Translations under genes and position numbers: made by a program
Shown: positions 40,471 through 49,682 of the stretch, piece by piece
Layout of the letters: each line of letters starts with the position of its first letter
Numbering within the stretch: the first letter of the stretch is position 1
From: an uncultured Gallionellaceae bacterium
GTDB lineage: Bacteria; Pseudomonadota; Gammaproteobacteria; Burkholderiales; Gallionellaceae
Reading direction: 5' to 3'
Length of the DNA: 64,000 bases
NCBI GenBank assembly: GCA_903847155.1
Contig: CAINCU010000053.1
Coordinates: 26,479 to 90,478 of the forward strand
Notes under the pieces: generated by a model
What the model saw: the letters and a program-made list of their open reading frames with translations, nothing else
Databases searched by the model: none
What the model was told of the DNA's origin: nothing

Positions 40471-43101
40471 ATGCCAACGACACCCAATAAACCCGAAGCC
40501 GGTTCGAAGCCCACGATGCCGGCAACGGCTAAAGCTCCCGAGATCGCCTCAGCATCGGTTCCCGACACGCTCGCGACGCTGAAGGTCAACCCCGACAAGG
40601 GACTCACGCTTGCCGAAGTGGACGACAGGCGGAAAGAAAATGGCTACAACGAAGTGGCCGTGCAAAAGACGCACCCGCTACGCAAATTTCTCGGGAAATT
40701 CTGGGGCATGTCGGCGTGGATGCTGGAGTTGATCATGGTTCTGTCGGTCTTCCTGCACAAATACTCTGATCTCGCCGTGGTGAGCGCCCTGCTGCTCATC
40801 AATGCAGTGTTGAGCTTTGTGCAGGAGCAACGGGCAGCCGGCGTCGTCGAAACCCTGCGGCGGCGTTTGCAGATCAGTTCGCGCGTGCTGCGCGATGCGA
40901 ATTGGCAGGTCGTTCCGGCGCGGGAGCTGGTTCCCGGCGATATCGTCCGCGTGCGCGCCGGTGACGTCATTCCCGCCGATGTGAGACTACTCACCGGAAC
41001 AGTAAGTGTTGACCAGTCCGCCCTCACCGGAGAGTCCAAGGATGCAGATAAGGCATCCGGCGATGTGCTCTCATCGGGATCCGTCGTTCGCCGGGGCGAA
41101 GGCAATGGCGTGGTCATACTTACCGGTGCGAAGACCTACTTCGGTCGCACCACGGAACTCGTGCAAACGGCGCGTCCGAAGCTTCACATCGATGCCGTGG
41201 TGGCCAAGATCGTGCGCTGGCTCTTCGTTGTTGTCGGTGTGTTGCTCACCGTGGTGGTCGTCATGTCTCTCATGCGCGGCACGCCGCTCATCGAGATGGT
41301 TTCGCTCGTGCTCATCCTGTTCATGAGCGCAATACCGCTGTCCCTTCCCGTCATGTTCACGGTCGCCATGGCCGTCGGCTCGAAGGAGCTGGCGAAACGC
41401 GGCGTGCTGGTCACCCGCCTCAGTGCCGCGGAGGATGCGGCGACCATGGATGTGCTTTGCGTGGACAAGACCGGCACCATCACGATGAACCAGCTGGCTG
41501 TCACCGGCGTGATTCCGCTGGCACAGGCAACGGAAAACGATGTGCTGGTTGCCGGTGCGCTTGCGTCGCAGGAATCCAACCAGGACCCGATCGACCTCGC
41601 ATTCCTGGCGGCGGCCAAAGAGCGGCATATTTTTGACGGCAAGCTGGCGTTCAATTCCGTCTCCTTTACACCATTCGACGCGAAGAACCGGCGTACCGAA
41701 GCCGTGATTGAGCAGAACGGGCAGCGGCTACGCGTGATGAAGGGCGCCGTGCGCGCCGTCGCCGAAGCCTGCGGCCTCCAGCCTGCAGAGATCGACGGGC
41801 TGGAGGCGCGGGTGGCCGAATCGGCGCTGAAGGGCTATCGCGCGCTGGCGGTAGCGCGCGGCGGAGAGTCCGGTGCGGTCACTTTGCTCGGACTGGTGAC
41901 ACTGTATGACCCGCCCCGCGCCGACGCCAAACAGTTGATCGCCGAACTGCGAGGCCTTGGCGTTCAGGTGAAGATGCTCACCGGCGATGCGCTTGCGGTC
42001 GCAAGCGAGATCGCACGCGGTGTGGGTTTGCCCAACATCCGGCGCATGGCCGACCTGAAGTCTGCTGCCAACGCGGGCAGTAATGACGCGGTCGACTTGC
42101 TGGCTGGCGCCGATGGCTTGGCTGAGGTGTTCCCGGAGGATAAATATACGGTCGTGAAGCATCTGCAGGCTGCGGGGCATGTGACCGGTATGACGGGCGA
42201 CGGTGTCAACGATGCACCCGCGCTGCGCCAGGCGGAAGTGGGCATCGCCGTCAACACCGCAACCGACGTGGCCAAGGGAGCTGCGAGTGTCGTTTTGACC
42301 GACGCGGGACTGGAGAATATCGTGGCGCTGGTCGAACAGGGGCGGACGATCTATCAGCGCATCCTGACCTATATCGTCAACAAGATCAGTCGGACGATAT
42401 TGAAAACGGGCTTTGTGGCCATCGCTTTCGTTGTGACCGGCAAGTTCGCGATGTCCGCCTTTGCGATGCTGTTGCTGGTGTTTATAACCGACTTTGCAAA
42501 GATCTCGCTGGCTACAGACAACGTTCGGCCCTCCAAGAATCCGGAGACGTGGAACATCGGTTACCTCATCTCCGTTGCTGCGGTGTTGGGCGCCTTGATG
42601 GTCGCCGAAGCGCTTCTTGCCTTGTGGTTCGGCTGGTCGCGTTTCGGCTTGGGCAGCAATGAAAGTGCGCTTTACACTTTCAGTTTCCTGACGCTGCTCT
42701 ACTTTGCCGCACTTTCCATTGTGTCTGCGCGCGAACGGCGCTGGTTCTGGATGACGATGCCGAGCAAGCTGGTTGTGGCTGCAGTCGTCGCAGAAACGCT
42801 CATCGGCACGTCCCTGATGTTCGTCGGCCTTCCAGGTCTCGCGCCCATGCCCTGGTGGGAGGCACTGGCGATCTTCGGCTATGCGGCAGTCTCGTGCCTA
42901 GTCGTGAACGAAGTCGTGAAGGTCGTGCTCATCAAATGGCGCCGCCCTAAGGGGGTTGCCGGGACGCCGGCCGATCTGCGGCCGCAGATCAATACAAGGG
43001 CCTATGAACTCTATGAACATCACGGCCGCAGCGATGGACATGCGGATCAGGATTGGCTACAGGCAGAGCGTGAGATTCGGCAAGACAACTCCACCAAATG
43101 A
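40471..43101 (+). CDS. P-type ATPase, plasma-membrane proton-efflux type (P3A)
   Basis: 876 residues. Order: cytoplasmic N-terminus, KFWGMSAWMLELIMVLSVFL helix region, actuator domain with DQSALTGES, phosphorylated Asp332 in CVDKTGTITMNQLAVTG, nucleotide-binding KGAVRAVAEACG, hinge MTGDGVNDAPALRQAEVGIA, then C-terminal helices. The family acidifies the exterior using ATP. Length fits bacterial and archaeal members. It stands alone in orientation with slipin and hdeD, and could support pH homeostasis. Confidence 0.94.
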   Translation: MPTTPNKPEAGSKPTMPATAKAPEIASASVPDTLATLKVNPDKGLTLAEVDDRRKENGYNEVAVQKTHPLRKFLGKFWGMSAWMLELIMVLSVFLHKYSDLAVVSALLLINAVLSFVQEQRAAGVVETLRRRLQISSRVLRDANWQVVPARELVPGDIVRVRAGDVIPADVRLLTGTVSVDQSALTGESKDADKASGDVLSSGSVVRRGEGNGVVILTGAKTYFGRTTELVQTARPKLHIDAVVAKIVRWLFVVVGVLLTVVVVMSLMRGTPLIEMVSLVLILFMSAIPLSLPVMFTVAMAVGSKELAKRGVLVTRLSAAEDAATMDVLCVDKTGTITMNQLAVTGVIPLAQATENDVLVAGALASQESNQDPIDLAFLAAAKERHIFDGKLAFNSVSFTPFDAKNRRTEAVIEQNGQRLRVMKGAVRAVAEACGLQPAEIDGLEARVAESALKGYRALAVARGGESGAVTLLGLVTLYDPPRADAKQLIAELRGLGVQVKMLTGDALAVASEIARGVGLPNIRRMADLKSAANAGSNDAVDLLAGADGLAEVFPEDKYTVVKHLQAAGHVTGMTGDGVNDAPALRQAEVGIAVNTATDVAKGAASVVLTDAGLENIVALVEQGRTIYQRILTYIVNKISRTILKTGFVAIAFVVTGKFAMSAFAMLLLVFITDFAKISLATDNVRPSKNPETWNIGYLISVAAVLGALMVAEALLALWFGWSRFGLGSNESALYTFSFLTLLYFAALSIVSARERRWFWMTMPSKLVVAAVVAETLIGTSLMFVGLPGLAPMPWWEALAIFGYAAVSCLVVNEVVKVVLIKWRRPKGVAGTPADLRPQINTRAYELYEHHGRSDGHADQDWLQAEREIRQDNSTK

Positions 43102-43700
43102 ACAGATGCGGACAAATGGATTAACATTGGCAATAAATAAATATTTTGCTCTTGATGTGAGCGCGTCAAATTTGAATCGGCGGTTTGTTAACTGTAGGAC
43201 AGTTTCGACTGTCCCCTATATTGGCCAGCAAGGGAAGGAAGTACACCCTTCAAAATATCCCGCCCGATAGTGGCCGCTGGCGAGTTGATTTTCAGATAAA
43301 TATTGTGCATCCTCCAAATCCACTCTGACATGGCACTGCTAATCGAATAATCTGCGGACGCTACCTGAAGGAATGACAAAGAACAATATGCCATTTGATC
43401 TATGCATTTTTTTGGGAGGTCTGAATTGGAGGTACCTTCGAAGGTCGGCTCATGGCACGCAGCGGCTCTAGCGCCTCGCGATCTGCCTGCCAGAAAGCGG
43501 CAGATAAGCCGGGGCGACCGTTCGCTGAGGCCGACTCGTGGTGGCCACGCTGTCCGGCTCCTAATGTTGATAGCGCCACCTCGTGTCACAACAAGACCAA
43601 CTTCCGCTTTTAACCAAGCACATTTTTCAGCCACGTTCACATATGACAATTCGCAGTTGAAAATTGCTGGCGGATTTCATTGGAATACGCAAGTACCTAT
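43102..43700. other. Gene-free stretch after the P-type ATPase
   Basis: About 600 bases. Frames on both strands overlap (43188-43649 minus, 43402-43716 plus) and none resembles a family. The GC-rich centre (43440-43570) may be remnant or repeat DNA; no source was recognised. Confidence 0.45.
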
Positions 43701-43997
43701 TCAAAGCCCCGTATAGCCAGCCTCCTGCTGGCTGCGTACGGCAAGGATGAAGACTGTATCAACTTCGACAACATAACGGTACAGCGCCACATATCCGTGT
43801 GAGCGATGCCCGATCACCAGTTCTCGCTTGTTGTTATTTGCTGGGCGACCAATCATGGGGTTGTATTCCAGCACGTTAAACGCTTCAATGATCTCCCGAA
43901 TGCGCATTGCTGGGTTCTCGACCTGATATTGGGCAAAGTGATCGAGGATACGATCAAAATCACCCCTCAATTCTGGTGCTAATTCGATGCACGACAA
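43701..43997 (-). CDS. ParE/RelE-family toxin
   Basis: 98 residues with the RelE/ParE fold pattern: LAPELRGDFDRILDHFAQ helix, REIIEAFNVLEYNPMIGRP, and the closing strands RELVIGHRSHGYVALYRY and VFILAVRSQQEAGY. Such toxins act on gyrase (ParE) or mRNA at ribosomes (RelE); which applies is not clear. It follows the antitoxin gene by two bases, the usual antitoxin-first order. Confidence 0.88.
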   Translation of the reverse strand: MSCIELAPELRGDFDRILDHFAQYQVENPAMRIREIIEAFNVLEYNPMIGRPANNNKRELVIGHRSHGYVALYRYVVEVDTVFILAVRSQQEAGYTGL

Positions 43998-43999
43998 TT

Positions 44000-44284
44000 T
44001 CAGCGCGCCAGTTTTCGTGCAGCCGGACGTTTTACCACTTTACCGGCAATACGCTCTTCCAGATACCCACGCATTTCCTGCCACGGAATCGTTTTCCCGG
44101 TGGCAACGATATGGGCATAGCGATCTTCGGCCTCTGCATCGAAATCAGCGCGCAAATCCTCCAGTTCGGCCTTTTCTGCAATGGCATCAAGAATGAAGCC
44201 GTGCGCGGTTGTACCAGAACGTTTTGCAGCCGCTGCAACGCGAGCTTTCAGGTCTTCCGGCAAACGTATAGTGGTCGTGGACAT
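44000..44284 (-). CDS. Ribbon-helix-helix antitoxin
   Basis: 94 residues from ATG 44284 (GGAGA upstream; a TTG at 44296 would add four residues). N-terminal MSTTTIRLPEDLKARVAAAA is a ribbon-helix-helix DNA-binding unit; the C-terminal acidic helix and basic tail would wrap the toxin. It is likely to repress its own promoter, as usual in these modules. The pair lies close to the right end of the putative island. Confidence 0.88.
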   Translation of the reverse strand: MSTTTIRLPEDLKARVAAAAKRSGTTAHGFILDAIAEKAELEDLRADFDAEAEDRYAHIVATGKTIPWQEMRGYLEERIAGKVVKRPAARKLAR

Positions 44285-44686
44285 AGCCGTCTCCAACGGT
44301 TAAAGGAATGTGTTTACTGTAGCACGACAGTGCTACAACTACACCAACTTTTGCTCCAATCTACCCATAAAGTAGATGTGAGACATAGTTTTCCGGTGAC
44401 TGCAGAACGGGAACGGAAATGGAGCGATTCGCTTGCCGTGGCTGGTGAGTTGATATGAGGCGGAGCGACATTTTCAATATCATGTGAGGAACTGCACTTA
44501 GCGTTCTCGATCATTTTCATGCTCCCTTCTACATTTACTGCTTACAAGTGGCTCTCAAAGCGATAAGAAAGAAAACCATTAACTGATTCCAAATCAAACC
44601 AGCTACGCATTTCAAACTGTCCGGGGGCTACATTTTCAATCACCGCAAATACTGCGCCTATTGTTTGGCAATGCGGCGAATATAGC
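44285..44686. other. Gene-free stretch upstream of the antitoxin
   Basis: About 400 bases with the antitoxin promoter somewhere near 44300; no clear gene. Confidence 0.45.
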
Positions 44687-44985
44687 AAATACATCTGGCA
44701 ACGCCCTGAATGGCCCTCGTGGCAATTTGATTCTGTTCGCCTGTCTGAATTGCTCTCTAAGGTCACGCTTGAGCGCGGGCGTTTGCTTGGCAGCATGCAG
44801 GCTCTCGGTTTCAAACTAGTGGAGGAAGCGACGCTACGAGTGTTGACGCAAGACGTCATCAAGTCGAGCGAGATCGAAGGCGAGAAGCTCAATCCAGAGT
44901 CCGTACGCTCTTCTCTGGCCAAGAGGCTGGGCATAGAGATCGGCGCATTGGTACCAACTGACCGGTATGTCGATGGCGTGGTGGA
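44687..44985 (+). pseudogene. Fic family protein, N-terminal remnant
   Basis: In-frame KYIWQRPEWPSWQFD at 44687 continues through RGRLLGSMQALGF, LTQDVIKSSEIEGEKLN and IGALVPTDRYVDGVV, the N-terminal domain (DUF4172 type) of Fic proteins. The codon before Lys is AGC where a start ATG would be expected, so the start is lost, and the catalytic Fic motif HPFxxGNG is missing because the sequence switches to a helicase fragment near 44985. Confidence 0.8.
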
Positions 44986-45390
44986 TAACCGAACGCACAG
45001 AACACTTGGATGCCATCGAGGCGGCGCTGGGAGAAAATATTCCATCGCTTTTCGTTCTCCATGGACGGATGTCGAAGAAACTGCGTATTTTGTTGATTGA
45101 CGAACTCAATGGCTTGGCACCAGACGCACTGCGTATCCTGCTTGCCACTGGCAAACTTGTTGGTGAGGGATTTGACCATCCTCCGCTCGATACTCTTGTA
45201 CTTGCAATGCCAGTCTCATGGAAGGGCACATTGCAGCAGTACGCTGGGCGTTTGCACCGTGAACACGCGAGCAAGACCGACGTGCGCATCATCGATTTCG
45301 TTGATTCCGGTCATCCGGCATTGCTACGCATGTGGGAGAAATGACATCGCGGATATCGTGCTATGGGATATAAGCTCCAAAATAAATAAA
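44985..45390 (+). pseudogene. DEAD/DEAH-type helicase, C-terminal remnant
   Basis: TERTEHLDAIEAALGENIP, LFVLHGRMSKK, LLATGKLVGEGFDHPPLDTL and QQYAGRLHREH spell helicase motifs IV-VI of a superfamily 2 helicase. A TGA at 45342-45344 interrupts the frame, but after it HRGYRAMGYKLQNK continues in frame to 45390 as in intact relatives, which is consistent with a recent Arg (CGA) to stop change. The N-terminal ATPase half is missing. Confidence 0.8.
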
Positions 45391-45554
45391 GCCCATTTCG
45401 GGGCTTGCAATAGGCTACTATGAAAAGTGCAGAAGTACTCTAAATGGCAACTCAAACTACCCATCCATGAGATTATTACAGCAGTTAGAAATGGATGTTT
45501 GCTGGTAACTGCGTTGGTAAATAATTCACATCGTATTGAATTAAATAGCAATTA

Positions 45555-45575
45555 GAATCTCGTTGGGGACGCCAC
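45555..45575 (+). repeat. Right copy of 21-bp tRNA-Glu 3'-end repeat (putative attR)
   Basis: Identical to 12927-12947 (GAATCTCGTT through GGGGACGCCAC), but without a tRNA 5' part in front. Sequence after both copies is also similar for about 40 bases and again at the terminator. Confidence 0.75.
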
Positions 45576-45641
45576 CTTTCAATTGCACGTAGTTTAGAAA
45601 CGCTGCAGAGTATCAAAAAAACCTTGTAAAACATGATCAAT

Positions 45642-45661
45642 AAGCCCTTCTGGGCTTTTTT
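45642..45661 (+). terminator. Terminator copy downstream of the second tRNA-Glu end
   Basis: AAGCCC, TTCT, GGGCTT then T run: the same stem, loop and T run as at 13014-13034. It probably was the original tRNA-Glu terminator before the island entered. It also faces the convergent nadE end. Confidence 0.8.
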
Positions 45662-45765
45662 GCTATTGCACCAATATTGCTGTGTGCTGTTCGTGCTGAC
45701 TGAATAGTCAAATATCTTGTTTTCGTGGGAGTGTTATGAATTGATCACGTATGAAAATAACGTGC

Positions 45766-47373
45766 TCAAAACTCATCCTGATAATGCACTGTGATTGGAT
45801 AACGCCAGTCCTTGCCGAAGCCACGATCCGTGATGCGCACGCCGACCGGCGCTTGGCGGCGTTTGTATTCGGCGATGCGAATCAGCTTCACCACGCGCAG
45901 CACATCGGCCTTAGCGTAGCCCAAGTTCACGATCTCGCCGATGTTCATGTTTTGCTCGACATAGCAGGACATGATGGCATCCAGCACATCGTAAGGCGGC
46001 AGGCTGTCCTGGTCGGTCTGGTCCGGTTTCAACTCGGCGCTGGGAGGTCGGCTGATGATACGTTCCGGGATGACGCGTCCCAATGTGTTGCGATAATTCG
46101 ACAAGCGGTAGACCCAAGTCTTGCTCACATCCTTAAGTACGGCAAAGCCGCCCGCCATGTCGCCATACAGTGTGGCGTAACCCACAGTCATCTCGGATTT
46201 ATTACCGGTGGTCAGCACCAGTGAGCCGCTCTTGTTGGACAAGGCCATCAGCAACACGCCGCGAATGCGTGCTTGCAGATTCTCTTCGGTGGTATCGGCG
46301 GCCAGGCCTTTGAACAATGGCGACAGTGTTTCTTGTAGCGCGGAAAAGGTCGGTAGGATGTCCAATTCTTCATATTGCACACCGAGCAACTGCACCATCT
46401 CGCGCGAGTCGTCGATACTGATTTGCGCGGTGTAAGGTGACGGCATCATCACCGCACGCACTTTGTCAGCACCCAGCGCATCAACCGCCACCGCCATGGT
46501 CAGCGCGGAGTCGATGCCGCCGGACAAGCCCAGCAGCACGCCGGGAAATTTATTCTTCTGGATGTAGTCGCGCACGCCGACGCACAGCGCGCGGTAGATG
46601 CTGGCCTCGTCCTTGAGCACGAGTTGCTGTTCGCCCGCCTGCAGCTTGCCGTCCTGCACTTCGACGATGCCCAGCAATTCATCGAACGCGGCGAATTGTT
46701 GCAGCAGCTTGCCGTCTGCATCCATCGTGAACGATCCGCCGTCGAATACCAGCTCGTCCTGCCCGCCCACCAGGTTGGCATAAACCACAGCCAGCCCAGT
46801 CTCTTCGATGCGCTCGCGCACCGTGTCGTAACGTGTCGCCTGTTTGTCGAAGTGGTACGGCGACGCATTCAGCACCAGCAGAATTTGCGCGCCCGCATCC
46901 TTGGCGCGTATCGGCGCCTGCTCATGCCAGACATCGGCGCAGATGATGATACCGAACTTGATGCCGCCCATCTCAAGTATGCAGGGTCCGTTGCCATGAT
47001 CGAAATAGCGCACTTCATCGAATACGCTGTGGTTGGGCAAGGAATGCTTGTGATAAGTCGCCACGATCTTGCCGTCGTGCAGCACCGACGCGGCGTTATA
47101 GCGTTTCTTGCCGACCTGGTGCGGATGCCCGACAATCAGCGTGATGCCTTGCGCCGCGTGCGCCGCCAGATCGTTCAGAGCAGCGTCGCAGGCATGATAG
47201 AACCCGTCGCGCAATAACAAATCTTCCGGCGGATATCCGCACAAGGCAAGTTCCGGCGTAAGCAAAATTGACGCGCACTGCTCCTTGGCGCGCTGGGCAT
47301 AATCGGCAATCTTCGCGGCATTTCCCGCGAGGTCGCCGACGGTACAATTTATTTGTGCGATTGCGATCTTCAT
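45766..47373 (-). CDS. nadE: NAD+ synthase, glutamine-dependent
   Basis: Amidates nicotinate adenine dinucleotide to NAD+. The 535-residue protein has an N-terminal nitrilase-type glutaminase domain with the Glu-Lys-Cys residues in LTPELALCGYPPEDL, YHKHSLPN and IIICADVWH. The C-terminal synthetase domain has the ATP-binding SGGIDSALT loop and TTGNKSEMTVGYATLYGD. This is the first core gene right of the putative island; its 3' end faces the duplicated terminator. Confidence 0.96.
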   Translation of the reverse strand: MKIAIAQINCTVGDLAGNAAKIADYAQRAKEQCASILLTPELALCGYPPEDLLLRDGFYHACDAALNDLAAHAAQGITLIVGHPHQVGKKRYNAASVLHDGKIVATYHKHSLPNHSVFDEVRYFDHGNGPCILEMGGIKFGIIICADVWHEQAPIRAKDAGAQILLVLNASPYHFDKQATRYDTVRERIEETGLAVVYANLVGGQDELVFDGGSFTMDADGKLLQQFAAFDELLGIVEVQDGKLQAGEQQLVLKDEASIYRALCVGVRDYIQKNKFPGVLLGLSGGIDSALTMAVAVDALGADKVRAVMMPSPYTAQISIDDSREMVQLLGVQYEELDILPTFSALQETLSPLFKGLAADTTEENLQARIRGVLLMALSNKSGSLVLTTGNKSEMTVGYATLYGDMAGGFAVLKDVSKTWVYRLSNYRNTLGRVIPERIISRPPSAELKPDQTDQDSLPPYDVLDAIMSCYVEQNMNIGEIVNLGYAKADVLRVVKLIRIAEYKRRQAPVGVRITDRGFGKDWRYPITVHYQDEF

Positions 47374-47420
47374 GTTTTCGATGTCACCTTATTACTGCAC
47401 TACATAGCGTTATCGCAAGC

Positions 47421-47438
47421 CCCGTCAATAGGCGATCT
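47421..47438 (+). repeat. Partial copy of the hairpin repeat
   Basis: CCCGTCAATAGGCGATCT, identical to 53664-53681. The matching right arm is not clearly present nearby, so this is a half or decayed copy. It lies between nadE and rmuC. Confidence 0.7.
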
Positions 47439-47495
47439 GCGGCACACTGCCTTGAAGATGCCCGTATTTACTGGCTTGCAGTCAAGCCGATAGTA

Positions 47496-48776
47496 TCAAT
47501 CTTCCACCGGCAGCGGCAACGCCGCCGGATGCTCCAGTTCCACTTGCTCGATGCTAATGAAACGTTTGGAAATCTTCTGGCTGGTGGTGTGAACTTCCTG
47601 CGCGTCTTCGTGCGCTTGGCGAATGTGATCCGCCAGTTTCTTCATGCGCTCGTCGAAGCGTCCGAACTCCTTGCCCAGCTTGCCCAACTCGTCCTTGATG
47701 ATATGCACCTGCTTGCGCGTCTCCACATCTTTCATCACTGCACGTGCCGTGTTGAGCACCGCCATCAGCGTGGTCGGCGACACGATCCACACGCGGCGCT
47801 GCATGGCATAGTCCACCACATCGGAATGATGCGCGTGGATTTCGGCGAACACCGCCTCTGCGGGAATGAACATCACCGCGCCGTCGGAGGTCACTTGCGG
47901 GATGATGTATTTATTGCCGATGTCGTCCACGTGCTTCTTCACGTCGGCCTTGAATTGTTTTTCGGCAACCAGTCTTTCAGCGGGGCTCGCCGCATCGAAC
48001 ATGCGGTGGTAGTTTTCCAGCGGGAACTTGGAATCAACCGCCACCATGCCGGTCGGCTCCGGCAGCTTCAACACGCAATCGGCGCGACTGCCGTTGGGCA
48101 ACGTGTATTGCATCTCGTAAGATTGCGGCGGCATGATGTTGCGCACCAAGCCTTCAAGTTGCACTTCGCCGAACGCACCGCGCGAACGTTTGTCGCCAAG
48201 CAGTTCCTGCAAACTGACCACATTGGTAGTAAGTCCGTCGATCTTTTTCTGCGCCTCGTCGATGGTCGCCAGCCGCGCCATCACGCTCACAAACGTCTCG
48301 TTGGTTTTCTTGAAACCTTCATCCAGACGCTCGTTCACCTTGCCGCCGATTTGTTCCAGCCGACCATCCACCGTCTTCGACAAAGTCTCGATACTGATCG
48401 CCAGATGTTGCGTGGCATTGCGGAAAGAATTCTGAATCAGCTCCTGATCGGCGCGCCCCTGCTCCGCCAACTTGGCCAGTGTTTGCGCCAGCATCTCGCT
48501 GCGCAGCAGATCCTGCTTGGCTTGCAGCGCATTGATCGCATCGCGCGTGGCGCGCAGCTCTTCGCCGACAGCGGCGCGCAAGCGCTCCGATTCGCTGACC
48601 TGCGCCGCGATCAGCCGGTCGCCCTGTTTGTTCAAACCGTCATGCAGATCGGTGAGCATGGCTCGGTGCTGCTGCTCCAGCATCTGCGCGGCGCGCGCAG
48701 GTTGTTTCACCTGCATCGCCAACAACACGATCAACAGCACTAGCGCAGCAGAGATCAGAAATATTTCCAGCATCAT
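47496..48776 (-). CDS. rmuC: DNA recombination protein RmuC
   Basis: 426 residues: one N-terminal membrane helix (about 2-22), a long coiled coil (about 25-190), then the RmuC nuclease-like domain with GAFGEVQLEGLVRNIMPP, YTLPNGSRADCVLKLP and AVDSKFPLENY. RmuC limits DNA inversions at short inverted repeats in E. coli. It lies on the same strand as nadE, downstream of the dienelactone hydrolase gene by 15 bases, so those two may be cotranscribed. Confidence 0.95.
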   Translation of the reverse strand: MMLEIFLISAALVLLIVLLAMQVKQPARAAQMLEQQHRAMLTDLHDGLNKQGDRLIAAQVSESERLRAAVGEELRATRDAINALQAKQDLLRSEMLAQTLAKLAEQGRADQELIQNSFRNATQHLAISIETLSKTVDGRLEQIGGKVNERLDEGFKKTNETFVSVMARLATIDEAQKKIDGLTTNVVSLQELLGDKRSRGAFGEVQLEGLVRNIMPPQSYEMQYTLPNGSRADCVLKLPEPTGMVAVDSKFPLENYHRMFDAASPAERLVAEKQFKADVKKHVDDIGNKYIIPQVTSDGAVMFIPAEAVFAEIHAHHSDVVDYAMQRRVWIVSPTTLMAVLNTARAVMKDVETRKQVHIIKDELGKLGKEFGRFDERMKKLADHIRQAHEDAQEVHTTSQKISKRFISIEQVELEHPAALPLPVED

Positions 48777-48791
48777 GCAGTCACACCCCAG

Positions 48792-49583
48792 TTACTTCGC
48801 TTTGAACGCATCCGCCAAAAAAGCCAACCCTTCGCTCCACGAAGCCTTGTCGGCTGCGGCGTTGTAGGCTATCGGCATGTTGAATTCCTGTCCCAATTTA
48901 TCCGCTTCGGGATTGGAGAAAGCGTGCTTGGCTCCGGGGTAAATCACAATCTTGTGGATGACACCGGCTTTGTCCATTTCCTGCCTGAACGCGGCGACCT
49001 GCTCGGTTGGAATCACCGGATCGGCATCGCCGCTGAACGAGGCAACATGCGCCTTGATCGTGCCGGCTTGTGCCGGATGATCGGTAGCGAGACCACCGTG
49101 GAAACTCAGCACCGCCTTCAGCGGTTCTCCGGCACGCGCCATGTTCAACGCTACGCCACCGCCGAAACAATAGCCGACGGCGGCGATTTTTTTGGCATCC
49201 ACGCTGCGCTCCTTGGCGAGCCTGTTGAATGCCGCATCGAAGCGGGCTTTGGCCAGCGCCGGGTTCTGATATATTTCGCCGGAATATTTGCGCGCTTCAT
49301 CCGGATTCTGCGCCAGCTTGCCGTCGCCATACATATCCAGCGCCATCGCGGTGTAGCCTTGCTCGGCAAACATGCGCGCGCGTCTGCGTGAATACTCGTT
49401 GTTTCCCCACCATTCATGTATCACCAGAATGCCGGGACGTTTGCCTTTCACCGCGTCGTCATAAGCGATGTAGCCTTTCAGCGTCGTGCCGTTGGCGCTA
49501 TAGTTGACCTCTTTGCCCTGCACCGCAGCTTGAGCTGTTGCGGCCGCGAATATGAGTCCTACGAAACCTAATAATTTTTTCAT
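48792..49583 (-). CDS. Dienelactone hydrolase family protein (exported)
   Basis: 263 residues from ATG 49583 (CCGGAGT upstream). A signal peptide (MKKLLGFVGLIFAAATAQAA) places it in the periplasm. The alpha/beta hydrolase body has the cysteine nucleophile in VGYCFGGGVAL, Asp in FSGDADPVIP and His in GAKHAFSNP, the Cys-Asp-His triad of dienelactone hydrolases. The substrate is unknown; many family members are not in aromatic pathways. Confidence 0.9.
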   Translation of the reverse strand: MKKLLGFVGLIFAAATAQAAVQGKEVNYSANGTTLKGYIAYDDAVKGKRPGILVIHEWWGNNEYSRRRARMFAEQGYTAMALDMYGDGKLAQNPDEARKYSGEIYQNPALAKARFDAAFNRLAKERSVDAKKIAAVGYCFGGGVALNMARAGEPLKAVLSFHGGLATDHPAQAGTIKAHVASFSGDADPVIPTEQVAAFRQEMDKAGVIHKIVIYPGAKHAFSNPEADKLGQEFNMPIAYNAAADKASWSEGLAFLADAFKAK

Positions 49584-49638
49584 GGCATTGACTCCGGTTG
49601 TGAGTGGACGGTCAGTATAAATCAAGATGAAATAACAA

Positions 49639-49656
49639 GGGACGCCGTAGCGTCCC
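49639..49656 (-). terminator. Terminator of typA
   Basis: GGGACGC, loop, GCGTCCC followed on the minus strand by TTGTTATTTC, 27 bases after the typA stop. The T-rich tail is on the typA side, as expected. Confidence 0.8.
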
Positions 49657-49682
49657 CTATTGTTATTACCTTGCGGCGAGAA

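Noticed and set aside
43188..43716. Overlapping frames on both strands after the P-type ATPase
   Set aside because: Neither shows family features or a convincing start; treated as non-coding.
47268..48743. 491-codon plus-strand frame opposite nadE/rmuC
   Set aside because: Antisense shadow of two confident genes; low-complexity His/Arg content.
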